This document shows, piece after piece, positions 25,626 through 31,768 of a DNA stretch of 36,773 nucleotides. Numbering within the stretch: the first letter of the stretch is position 1; every line of letters begins with the position of its first letter. The translations under genes were made by a program, and so were the position numbers. Source of the stretch: Christensenella sp. UBA3798 (GTDB taxonomy: Bacteria > Bacillota > Clostridia > Christensenellales > CAG-1252). The stretch spans positions 1 through 36,773 of the forward strand of contig DFEQ01000059.1 in assembly GCA_002368735.1 (NCBI GenBank). Direction: 5' to 3'. The notes under the pieces were generated by a model. That model was not told where the DNA came from and did no database searches. It was given only the letters and a program-made list of their open reading frames with translations.

Positions 25626-28202
25626 ATGTTGCGTTTGATTGATGTTACTAAGGTTTATTCTTCCGGCGATTCCGAAGTTCATGCCCTCAAGGGCATCAGT
25701 ATTTCTTTCCGCAAGAACGAGTTCGTTTCTATCCTCGGTCATTCGGGTTGCGGCAAGACCACCCTCCTTAATATCGTCGGCGGCTTGGATAAGTATACGA
25801 GCGGCGATTTGATCGTCGAAGGAGTCTCCACGAAGGAGTACAAAGATCGCGATTGGGATAATTATCGCAATCATTCCATCGGCTTCGTTTTTCAGTCCTA
25901 TAACCTCATTCCCCATCAAACGGTGCTCGGCAACGTAGAGCTTGCCTTAACGCTTTCGGGCGTCAACCGTTCCGACCGTCGTATGCTTGCGCAGGCGGCT
26001 CTTGTTAAGGTGGGATTAGCGGATCAGTTGCACAAACTCCCCAACCAACTTTCGGGCGGACAGATGCAGCGTGTCGCCATCGCTCGCGCTCTCGTCAACG
26101 ACCCCGATATCATTCTTGCGGACGAACCCACGGGCGCTTTGGATACCGAGACCAGCTTGCAGATAATGGAGATTTTGAAAGAAGTGGCCAAAGAGAAGCT
26201 CGTCATCATGGTCACCCATAACCCCGAGCTTGCGGAGAAGTATTCCACAAGGATCGTTCGGTTGAAGGATGGCGAAGTCGTGGACGACACCATGCCGTAC
26301 GACGAAAGCGCCGAAATGGAGGCGCCCGCCGAGGAGCCCTCCATGGACGAGGCGGCTCCCGCATCGTCTGAAGAAGTGCCTGACGAAGCGATGGAGGAGC
26401 TCATTAAGGAGAAGGACAAGGCGGACGAGGTCACTCGTAAGGTAGCTCGCTCCAAGAAAAAGCCGAGCATGTCGCTCTTTACGGCGTTTGCTCTGTCTAT
26501 CCGCAATCTTTTCACCAAGAAGGGCAGGACCTTCCTTACCGCTTTTGCGGGCAGTATCGGTATCATCGGTATCGCCCTCATCCTTTCGCTCTCCAACGGA
26601 TTCCGCAATTATATCGCGCAGGTGGAGGAGGATACCCTTGCCGGTTATCCCATCGTCATTCGTACCGAGAGCAATAACGTCGGTTTCGAGGATCTGATGG
26701 AGGCGTTTATGCCTACGACGGATTCCGACGGCGAGGAAAAGGATCCCGACACCGTGCGCTCCTATCCTCTCGCCTCCAACCTTTTGAAAAAGATGCGTGA
26801 AAACGCATATCGCAACGATCTTCGTTCTTTCCGCACTTGGCTGATGACCGAGAAGAAGGACGTTTTGGATAAGATAACCAATTCGGTATCGTACACCTAC
26901 GACACCGACTTTAACGTTTACAAGTGCAACGAACTGTCCGACGGCACCTTAAAAGTGCAGCACCTGTATCCCTTTACTTCGGATAATCTCCCCTCCGAGT
27001 ACAGCAGCATGAAGGGCATGATGGATAATCTCGGTATTTGGGCGGAGCTGGTTACCAATCAAAAGTATCTCGACCAACAATACGAAGTTATCGCAGGCGC
27101 TTGGCCCAAACAGTACGAAAGCACCGATAACGAAGTCTTTGAGGTCGTGTTAACTGTAGATAAAAACAACGCCATCTATGACTATCTCCTGTGGGCGATA
27201 GGTTATATGACGCTGGACGAGATTTTCAACAATAAGGAAGCTGTGGCAAAGAGCTATAAATTTGATGAATTTATCGGCGCGGAGTATAAAATCGTCTTGC
27301 CTGCGGAACAGTACGTTCAGGCAGAGGATAAGTGGGTCAAGCAGGTGGACGGCGATGATTACAAGAATTTCATCGCGAACCAAGCCATCACCATCAGGAT
27401 ATCGGGTATCATACGTCCCCGCGACGGAGTGACGACGGGCAGTATGCAGGGCGTCATCGGGTATACCGAAGACCTGACGAAATATATGATAGAGCGGATA
27501 AAGACCCTTCCCGTCGTGCAGGCACAGATGGCTTCTACCGATAAGAACGTTCTGAGCGGCGCGGGTTTTGAGAGCGAAAGAGATTATATCAGCGCATTGT
27601 CCTCGCTCGGTGTGGCGGATATCGAAGACCCTTCGAGCATCAAGTTCTTCGTCAAGGGCTTTGATGAGAAGGATAAAGTCATCGCATTGATAAACGAATA
27701 CAACGACCTCGTCAGGGAGACGGACCCCGACCTCGTGATACGATATAACGACTCGATCGGCTCCTTGATGTCATCTATCAACACCATCATCGACGCTATC
27801 TCGTACGTGCTCATCGCCTTCGTTTCCATCTCCTTGATCGTTTCCTCCATCATGATAGGGATCATCACCTATATCTCGGTGCTGGAACGCACGAAGGAGA
27901 TAGGCGTGCTGCGCTCTATCGGCGCCAGCAAACGGGACATCTCGCGCCTCTTCAACGCCGAGACTTTGACCATCGGCTTTATGTCGGGCGTCATCGGCAT
28001 CATCGTCACGTTGCTGCTCATCATTCCCATCAATTTGATAATATCCTCCCTGACCGGTATCGCTACTTTGGGCGCGTCGCTCCCGGTGCTGGGAGGCGTT
28101 GCCCTTGTCATCATCAGTATGTTCCTATCCTTTATCGCGGGCTTTATCCCCTCTAAGATAGCGGCAAAGAAGGACCCGGTCATCGCCCTCAGAACGGAGT
28201 AA
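25626..28202 (+). CDS. MacB-type ABC transporter, ATPase fused to FtsX-like permease
   Basis: 858 residues from ATG 25626, preceded by GGGAGGTGGG. Residues 1-225 are an ATPase: Walker A GHSGCGKT (38-45), Q-loop VFQSYNL, signature LSGGQ (142-146), Walker B IILADEPTGALD (161-172), H-loop VTHNPE. Residues 225-285 are an acidic then basic linker. The permease begins with GRTFLTAFAGSIGIIGIALI (300-319), then a large extracytoplasmic domain of about 400 residues, then three helices around LERTKEIGVLRSIGASKRDI and a final FIAGFIPSKIAAKKDP. This NBD-first fusion resembles MacB and LolCDE-like mechanotransmitters, which move peptides, lipoproteins or toxins rather than pump through a channel. Substrate unknown. 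rdgB follows after six bases. Confidence 0.93.
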   Translation: MLRLIDVTKVYSSGDSEVHALKGISISFRKNEFVSILGHSGCGKTTLLNIVGGLDKYTSGDLIVEGVSTKEYKDRDWDNYRNHSIGFVFQSYNLIPHQTVLGNVELALTLSGVNRSDRRMLAQAALVKVGLADQLHKLPNQLSGGQMQRVAIARALVNDPDIILADEPTGALDTETSLQIMEILKEVAKEKLVIMVTHNPELAEKYSTRIVRLKDGEVVDDTMPYDESAEMEAPAEEPSMDEAAPASSEEVPDEAMEELIKEKDKADEVTRKVARSKKKPSMSLFTAFALSIRNLFTKKGRTFLTAFAGSIGIIGIALILSLSNGFRNYIAQVEEDTLAGYPIVIRTESNNVGFEDLMEAFMPTTDSDGEEKDPDTVRSYPLASNLLKKMRENAYRNDLRSFRTWLMTEKKDVLDKITNSVSYTYDTDFNVYKCNELSDGTLKVQHLYPFTSDNLPSEYSSMKGMMDNLGIWAELVTNQKYLDQQYEVIAGAWPKQYESTDNEVFEVVLTVDKNNAIYDYLLWAIGYMTLDEIFNNKEAVAKSYKFDEFIGAEYKIVLPAEQYVQAEDKWVKQVDGDDYKNFIANQAITIRISGIIRPRDGVTTGSMQGVIGYTEDLTKYMIERIKTLPVVQAQMASTDKNVLSGAGFESERDYISALSSLGVADIEDPSSIKFFVKGFDEKDKVIALINEYNDLVRETDPDLVIRYNDSIGSLMSSINTIIDAISYVLIAFVSISLIVSSIMIGIITYISVLERTKEIGVLRSIGASKRDISRLFNAETLTIGFMSGVIGIIVTLLLIIPINLIISSLTGIATLGASLPVLGGVALVIISMFLSFIAGFIPSKIAAKKDPVIALRTE

Positions 28203-28208
28203 GTAAAG

Positions 28209-28781
28209 ATGGAGCTCGTTATCGCCAGCAATAACGCCCATAAAGCGCATGAGATAAAAAAGATACTAGCGGGGAAGTTTGATGCCATCTACACTCTTGC
28301 CGACATAAACATCCACGTCGAGCCCGAGGAAACGGCGGACGACTTTCTCGGCAATGCGCTTATCAAGGCGACAACCGTCGCCGCATATACCGACAAGGCG
28401 GTCATCGCGGACGACAGCGGACTGATGGTGGATGCGCTTTCGGGTGCGCCGGGCGTGCATTCCGCTCGATACGGCGGCGAACCCGTCTCGGATGAGAAGA
28501 ATAACGAAAAGCTTCTCCGCGAGATGGCGGGCGTTACCGCGCGCGGGGCGAAGTTCGTCACCACGATGGTGCTCTTATTCCCCGACGGACGAAAAATCGT
28601 AGGCGTAGGGGAGGTCAAGGGAGAGATCCTGACCGAGAGAAGGGGGGATAACGGCTTTGGATACGATCCGCTCTTTTACAGTTTTGAACTGGAAAAGACC
28701 TTCGGCGAAGCCTCCGAGGATGAAAAGAACAGCGTCAGCCACAGGAGCCGCGCTTTGAAGGAGATTTTGAGACAGCTATGA
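28209..28781 (+). CDS. rdgB: XTP/dITP diphosphatase (non-canonical purine NTP pyrophosphatase)
   Basis: 190 residues. It removes xanthosine, inosine and related deaminated nucleoside triphosphates by cutting them to monophosphates. Signature motifs: VIASNNAHKAHEIKKIL at the start, ADDSGLMVDALSGAPGVHSA (metal and base site), GFGYDPLF and SHRSRALKEIL at the end. A GGAG overlapping the previous stop region acts as ribosome site. The stop overlaps the next gene (ATGA). Confidence 0.96.
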   Translation: MELVIASNNAHKAHEIKKILAGKFDAIYTLADINIHVEPEETADDFLGNALIKATTVAAYTDKAVIADDSGLMVDALSGAPGVHSARYGGEPVSDEKNNEKLLREMAGVTARGAKFVTTMVLLFPDGRKIVGVGEVKGEILTERRGDNGFGYDPLFYSFELEKTFGEASEDEKNSVSHRSRALKEILRQL

Positions 28782-29248
28782 GGATCGCGGTTTTTTCCGA
28801 CCTCCACGGAAGTTCGGAGACGCCTATCGAACAAGCGCTTCAACAGTACGACTATGTCATCTTTCTCGGTGACGGACTATTGAAAATACGTCATTTCGAA
28901 TACGAATACCCCGAAAAGTTCCTATGCGTTCGCGGCAATTGCGACGGTTACGACGATACGATGCCTTGTAGGCGTATATTAGACTTCGACGGGGTACGTG
29001 TGATGCTTACCCACGGGCACGAAGAGCGGGTAAAGTACGGACTGATGAGTCTCCTCGGCGTGGCAAAAGCCGAGAAAGTGCATATCGTGTTGTTCGGACA
29101 TACGCATCGCCCGGAAGTCACCGAGATCGACGGCATTTTGTTTGTCAATCCGGGCAGCGCGGCGACGACGTACGGCATGGGCGCCACCTTTGCGGAACTT
29201 CAGATATCGAGGGGAAAATATTCCGCAGGAATCGTAAAAATTGATTGA
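28778..29248 (+). CDS. YfcE/MJ0936-family metallophosphodiesterase
   Basis: 156 residues, calcineurin-like fold. Metal ligands are seen in order: FSDLHGS, FLGDGL, RGNCDGYD, THGHE and FGHTHRPE. These small phosphodiesterases act on model phosphodiesters, and their cellular substrates are mostly unknown. In many Bacillota the gene is next to rdgB, as here, with an ATGA overlap that suggests coupled translation. A tRNA-cluster promoter begins seven bases after its stop; no terminator was found in between. Confidence 0.94.
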   Translation: MRIAVFSDLHGSSETPIEQALQQYDYVIFLGDGLLKIRHFEYEYPEKFLCVRGNCDGYDDTMPCRRILDFDGVRVMLTHGHEERVKYGLMSLLGVAKAEKVHIVLFGHTHRPEVTEIDGILFVNPGSAATTYGMGATFAELQISRGKYSAGIVKID

Positions 29249-29254
29249 ATATTG

Positions 29255-29284
29255 TTGACACGCCGTTTTACGGTATTGTAATAT
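29255..29284 (+). promoter_or_regulatory. Promoter of the tRNA cluster
   Basis: Perfect TTGACA (29255-29260), 18-base spacer, TAATAT (29279-29284), 25 bases before the first tRNA. A GC-rich stretch (GCTGCTACTG) follows the -10. Confidence 0.75.
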
Positions 29285-29308
29285 AAATACCGCTGCTACT
29301 GATCGTGT

Positions 29309-29382
29309 GCGGGTGTAGTTCAACGGTAGAATCCCAGCCTTCCAAGCTGGTCGTGTGGGTTCGATTCCCATCACTCGCTCCA
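29309..29382 (+). tRNA. tRNA-Gly (anticodon TCC)
   Basis: Acceptor GCGGGTG pairs with CACTCGC (one G-T wobble), D arm GTTCAACGGTAGAAT, anticodon stem CCAGC/GCTGG with loop CTTCCAA giving TCC, T arm GTGGGTTCGATTCCCAT, and an encoded CCA at 29380-29382. First of four tRNAs in one transcript. Confidence 0.97.
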
Positions 29383-29403
29383 TTCGTGCTTGGCGTAGAA
29401 TAT

Positions 29404-29480
29404 GGGCCAGTAGCTCAGCAGGATAGAGCAACGGCCTTCTAAGCCGTAGGTCGGGGGTTCGAATCCCTCCTGGCTCGCCA
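29404..29480 (+). tRNA. tRNA-Arg (anticodon TCT)
   Basis: Acceptor GGGCCAG/CTGGCTC (one wobble), anticodon stem ACGGC/GCCGT with loop CTTCTAA giving TCT, T loop GGTTCGAATCC, encoded CCA at 29478-29480. Confidence 0.96.
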
Positions 29481-29502
29481 GCACATAAAAAAGTGAATAG
29501 TG

Positions 29503-29579
29503 GTGGGTATAGCTCAGCTGGTTAGAGCGCCAGGTTGTGGCCCTGGAGGCCGAGGGTTCGAATCCCTCTACTCACCCCA
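29503..29579 (+). tRNA. tRNA-His (anticodon GTG)
   Basis: Acceptor GTGGGTA/TACTCAC, anticodon stem CCAGG/CCTGG with loop TTGTGGC giving GTG, T loop GGTTCGAATCC, discriminator C (29576) and CCA at 29577-29579. A G at 29502 opposite the discriminator C supplies the G-1 identity base typical of tRNA-His, so the mature tRNA probably starts at 29502. Confidence 0.96.
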
Positions 29580-29596
29580 TTTTTTATTTATAGCGT

Positions 29597-29671
29597 TGGG
29601 GTGTCGCCAAGTGGTAAGGCACGGGACTTTGACTCCCGCACTCGTAGGTTCAAATCCTGCCACCCCAGCCA
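29597..29671 (+). tRNA. tRNA-Gln (anticodon TTG)
   Basis: Acceptor TGGGGTG/CACCCCA, anticodon stem CGGGA/TCCCG with loop CTTTGAC giving TTG, T arm GTAGGTTCAAATCCTGC, discriminator G and encoded CCA at 29669-29671. Last tRNA before the terminator. Confidence 0.97.
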
Positions 29672-29705
29672 TGCAAAAAGCGCCTTTTTCGAGGCGCTTT
29701 TTGCA
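29672..29705 (+). terminator. Rho-independent terminator of the tRNA cluster
   Basis: A 14-bp stem TGCAAAAAGCGCCT/AGGCGCTTTTTGCA (29672-29685 with 29692-29705) with loop TTTTCG. The A-run on one side and T-run on the other would let it work in both directions. Confidence 0.9.
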
Positions 29706-29706
29706 A

Positions 29707-29878
29707 TGATATCCGTTCCTGGCGGAACGGGTGATATATGCCTTTGGCATATGATATACCCTGTGGGTATGATATACGTTTGCGGCGCATGATGGAACGG
29801 ATATTATATCATGCAGACGCGAAGCGACTGTATATCATAAGGCGGCAGCCGTATATCATATCGCAAACGCGATATATC
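29707..29878. repeat. Hairpin-string repeat, copy 1 (core 29724-29878)
   Basis: A noncoding string of short palindromes separated by ATGATAT/ATATCAT spacers. In order: CCGTTCC-TGGC-GGAACGG (29713-29730), ATATGCC-TTT-GGCATAT (29736-29752), ATACCC-TGT-GGGTAT (29756-29770), TGC-GGC-GCA (about 29781-29789), CGC-GAA-GCG flanked by CAG/CTG, GGC-GGCA-GCC and ATATCGC-AAAC-GCGATAT. A second GGAACGG at 29794-29800 could pair with the first CCGTTCC and close the left half into a multi-branched fold. The core is repeated 227 bases downstream. No gene, transposase or target-site duplication is visible. Confidence 0.9.
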
Positions 29879-29950
29879 ATTAATAAATGTCGCTATCATT
29901 ACTTTTTCGCTTTAATTGAAAAAACCTAATTCTATTTATGCTGCCCTATC

Positions 29951-30105
29951 GGAACGGGTGATATATGCCTTTGGCATATGATATACCCTGTGGGTATGAT
30001 ATACGTTTGCGGCGCATGATGGAACGGATATTATATCATGCAGACGCGAAGCGACTGTATATCATACGGCGGCAGCCGTATATCATATCGCTTTTGCGAT
30101 ATATC
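29951..30105. repeat. Hairpin-string repeat, copy 2
   Basis: 155 bp matching copy 1 at a constant offset of 227 bases. The only differences I see are one base in the GGC/GCC hairpin (here ATACGGC-GGCA-GCCGTAT, a perfect 7-bp stem; copy 1 has A for C) and the loop of the last hairpin (TTTT instead of AAAC) with its stem unchanged. The left CCGTTCC arm present before copy 1 is missing, so this copy begins at GGAACGG. The 72 bases between copies (29879-29950) are AT-rich and unremarkable. The next gene's promoter starts 24 bases after copy 2. Confidence 0.9.
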
Positions 30106-30129
30106 TTTTTGTTATTCACCTCATAACCA

Positions 30130-30158
30130 TTGCCATTTACCTGCCTTTCATTTATTAT
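30130..30158 (+). promoter_or_regulatory. Promoter of the Nudix gene
   Basis: TTGCCA (30130-30135), 17-base spacer, TATTAT (30153-30158), 30 bases before the Nudix start, right after the second hairpin-string repeat. Confidence 0.6.
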
Positions 30159-30187
30159 AGAATCGTTCAAACACCTCGGAGAAAACT

Positions 30188-30709
30188 ATGAAACTGCTTT
30201 TTTCAATAGATAAAAAAGATTACGATGCATGCGATCACGTCCTCGTCAGGAATTCCGCACGAAGCGTTATTATACGCGAAGAAAAAGTCGCTTTGATCCA
30301 CAGTTTGAAGTACGATTATTATAAGTTCCCGGGCGGTGGGGCGGAAGAGGGCGAGAGCATCGTCGACGCGCTCATTCGCGAAACGAAAGAAGAAGCGGGG
30401 CTCACCGTGATATCGAATAGCGTCAAGGAGTACGGATACGTCAGCCGCGTGCAGAAAAGCGCCTACGATCCCACCGAAAAGTTCGTCCAAGACAACTACT
30501 ATTTCCTTTGTCGGACGGAGGACGCCGTCGCGGCGCAATCACTCGTCGGATATGAGTCGGAGGAGCGCTTTACTCTCGAATACGTCGATCCTCATAAAGC
30601 GATCTTCGTTAATCGAAACGTCCATCACGGACCGAAAGATCCCACGATGATCGAGCGCGATACCCGCGTTCTCGAACTCTTGATGTCGGAAGGGTATTTC
30701 AAAAGCTGA
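30188..30709 (+). CDS. Nudix hydrolase
   Basis: 173 residues, ATG after CGGAG. The Nudix box is complete: GGGAEEGESIVDALIRETKE, then EAGL, matching G-x5-E-x7-R-E-U-x-E-E-x-G-U. Before it, SVIIREEKVALIHSLKYDYY and FPGG are the usual strand and loop. The N-terminal 20 residues (MKLLFSIDKKDYDACDHVLV) and the C-terminal 60 are not diagnostic. Nudix enzymes hydrolyse nucleoside diphosphate derivatives; the substrate cannot be predicted. The gene has its own promoter, and the next gene has another, so it is probably monocistronic. Codon use includes more CGA/TCG than its neighbours, a mild difference. Confidence 0.92.
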   Translation: MKLLFSIDKKDYDACDHVLVRNSARSVIIREEKVALIHSLKYDYYKFPGGGAEEGESIVDALIRETKEEAGLTVISNSVKEYGYVSRVQKSAYDPTEKFVQDNYYFLCRTEDAVAAQSLVGYESEERFTLEYVDPHKAIFVNRNVHHGPKDPTMIERDTRVLELLMSEGYFKS

Positions 30710-30767
30710 CACGCAGTGGAGGTCGAAAGGGAAAAACAAGAAAATGCCTGTCGATGTGATGAATTCG

Positions 30768-30796
30768 TTTACAGCGGATGTTGAATATGCTATAGT
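30768..30796 (+). promoter_or_regulatory. Promoter of the ZIP transporter gene
   Basis: TTTACA (30768-30773), 17-base spacer, TATAGT (30791-30796), 34 bases before the ZIP start. Confidence 0.6.
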
Positions 30797-30829
30797 ATTG
30801 GCGAATAAGGATTAAAGTGAGGCTTCACT

Positions 30830-31651
30830 ATGTGGGATAAATGGACGAAAGTGATCATCGGTATTCTGATACCTTTGCTCGGCACCTGTTTAGGGTCGGC
30901 GTGCGTCTTCTTCCTACGGAGCAAGAAGGGGGATGGTAGTGACGCTGCTACCGATATGAATCCCAAACTGAAGAAAGGCTTGACGGCGTTTGCCGCCGGC
31001 ATCATGGTTTCGGCATCCTTTTTCAGCTTGATACTTCCCGCGCTCGAAGAGTCCAAGGAGTCTATGGGTCGTTTGGCTTTCATTCCCGCCGTCATTGGGT
31101 TCTTGATAGGTATGCTCTTTTTGCTCGCGCTCGATATCCTTATTCCGCACATCCACAACGATAAGAGCGAGGAAGGGGTGAAGAGCGGGTTGAAGAATAC
31201 GACCAAGATGTTCCTCGCTGTCGCTCTCCATAATCTGCCCGAAGGCATGACGGTCGGCGTTATCTTTGCGGGGTGGCTGTACGGCAACCAAAGTATCACC
31301 CTGATGGGCGCCGTCGTGATGTCCATCGGTATCGCGCTCCAAAACTTCCCCGAAGGGGCTATCGTTTCCATGCCCCTCCACGCGGAAGGGATGAGCAAAG
31401 GAAAGACTTTCCTTTACGGTGTTCTCTCGGGTGTGATAGAGCCCATCGGGGCAGTGCTCACGATATTCTTTGCTGGGATATTCCTCCCTATCCTTCCTTA
31501 CCTTTTGGCTTTTGCGGCGGGCGCGATGTTTTACGTCGTCGTGGAGGAGCTCATTCCCGAAACGGCGAAAGGAGAGCACACGAACGTATCCACGGTATGC
31601 TTTGCCGTTGGGTTTGTCGTGATGATGGCGCTCGACGTCGGTCTCGGCTGA
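30830..31651 (+). CDS. ZIP-family divalent metal transporter
   Basis: 273 residues with about eight helices. ZIP proteins bring zinc, iron or manganese into the cytoplasm. The metal-site motifs are present: FLAVALHNLPEGMTVGV in helix 4 and IALQNFPEGAIVSMPL in helix 5, plus VVEELIPE in a later helix. The cytoplasmic loop between helices 3 and 4 has PHIHNDKSEEG, a short His-containing metal-binding loop. GTGAGG precedes the ATG. The closest named relatives by motif are ZupT/GufA-type ZIPs; metal specificity unknown. Confidence 0.93.
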   Translation: MWDKWTKVIIGILIPLLGTCLGSACVFFLRSKKGDGSDAATDMNPKLKKGLTAFAAGIMVSASFFSLILPALEESKESMGRLAFIPAVIGFLIGMLFLLALDILIPHIHNDKSEEGVKSGLKNTTKMFLAVALHNLPEGMTVGVIFAGWLYGNQSITLMGAVVMSIGIALQNFPEGAIVSMPLHAEGMSKGKTFLYGVLSGVIEPIGAVLTIFFAGIFLPILPYLLAFAAGAMFYVVVEELIPETAKGEHTNVSTVCFAVGFVVMMALDVGLG

Positions 31652-31712
31652 TAATTCTCTTACAAACTACGTTTGATAATGGCATACCCGGGCGATACTA
31701 CTATCGGCGAAG

Positions 31713-31747
31713 TCCCTTGAAGCTACGGCTCGTCAAGGGATTTTTTT
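31713..31747 (+). terminator. Rho-independent terminator between ZIP and the membrane phosphoesterase
   Basis: TCCCTTGA (31713-31720) pairs with TCAAGGGA (31733-31740), with inner AGC/GCT pairing, followed by seven T's (31741-31747). The T-run touches an in-frame ATG at 31748, which argues for the later start at 31769 for the next gene. Confidence 0.9.
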
Positions 31748-31768
31748 ATGATAGCGGGGGGCAAGGGG

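Noticed and set aside
29738..29929. Small open frame across hairpin repeat copy 1
   Set aside because: Its translation only reflects the ATGATAT/TATATC spacers, and there is no ribosome site; copy 2 does not preserve a matching frame as a gene.
29707..30105. CRISPR array
   Set aside because: The stems differ from one another, there is no constant repeat with unique spacers, and no cas genes are present. The similarity is between two whole copies.
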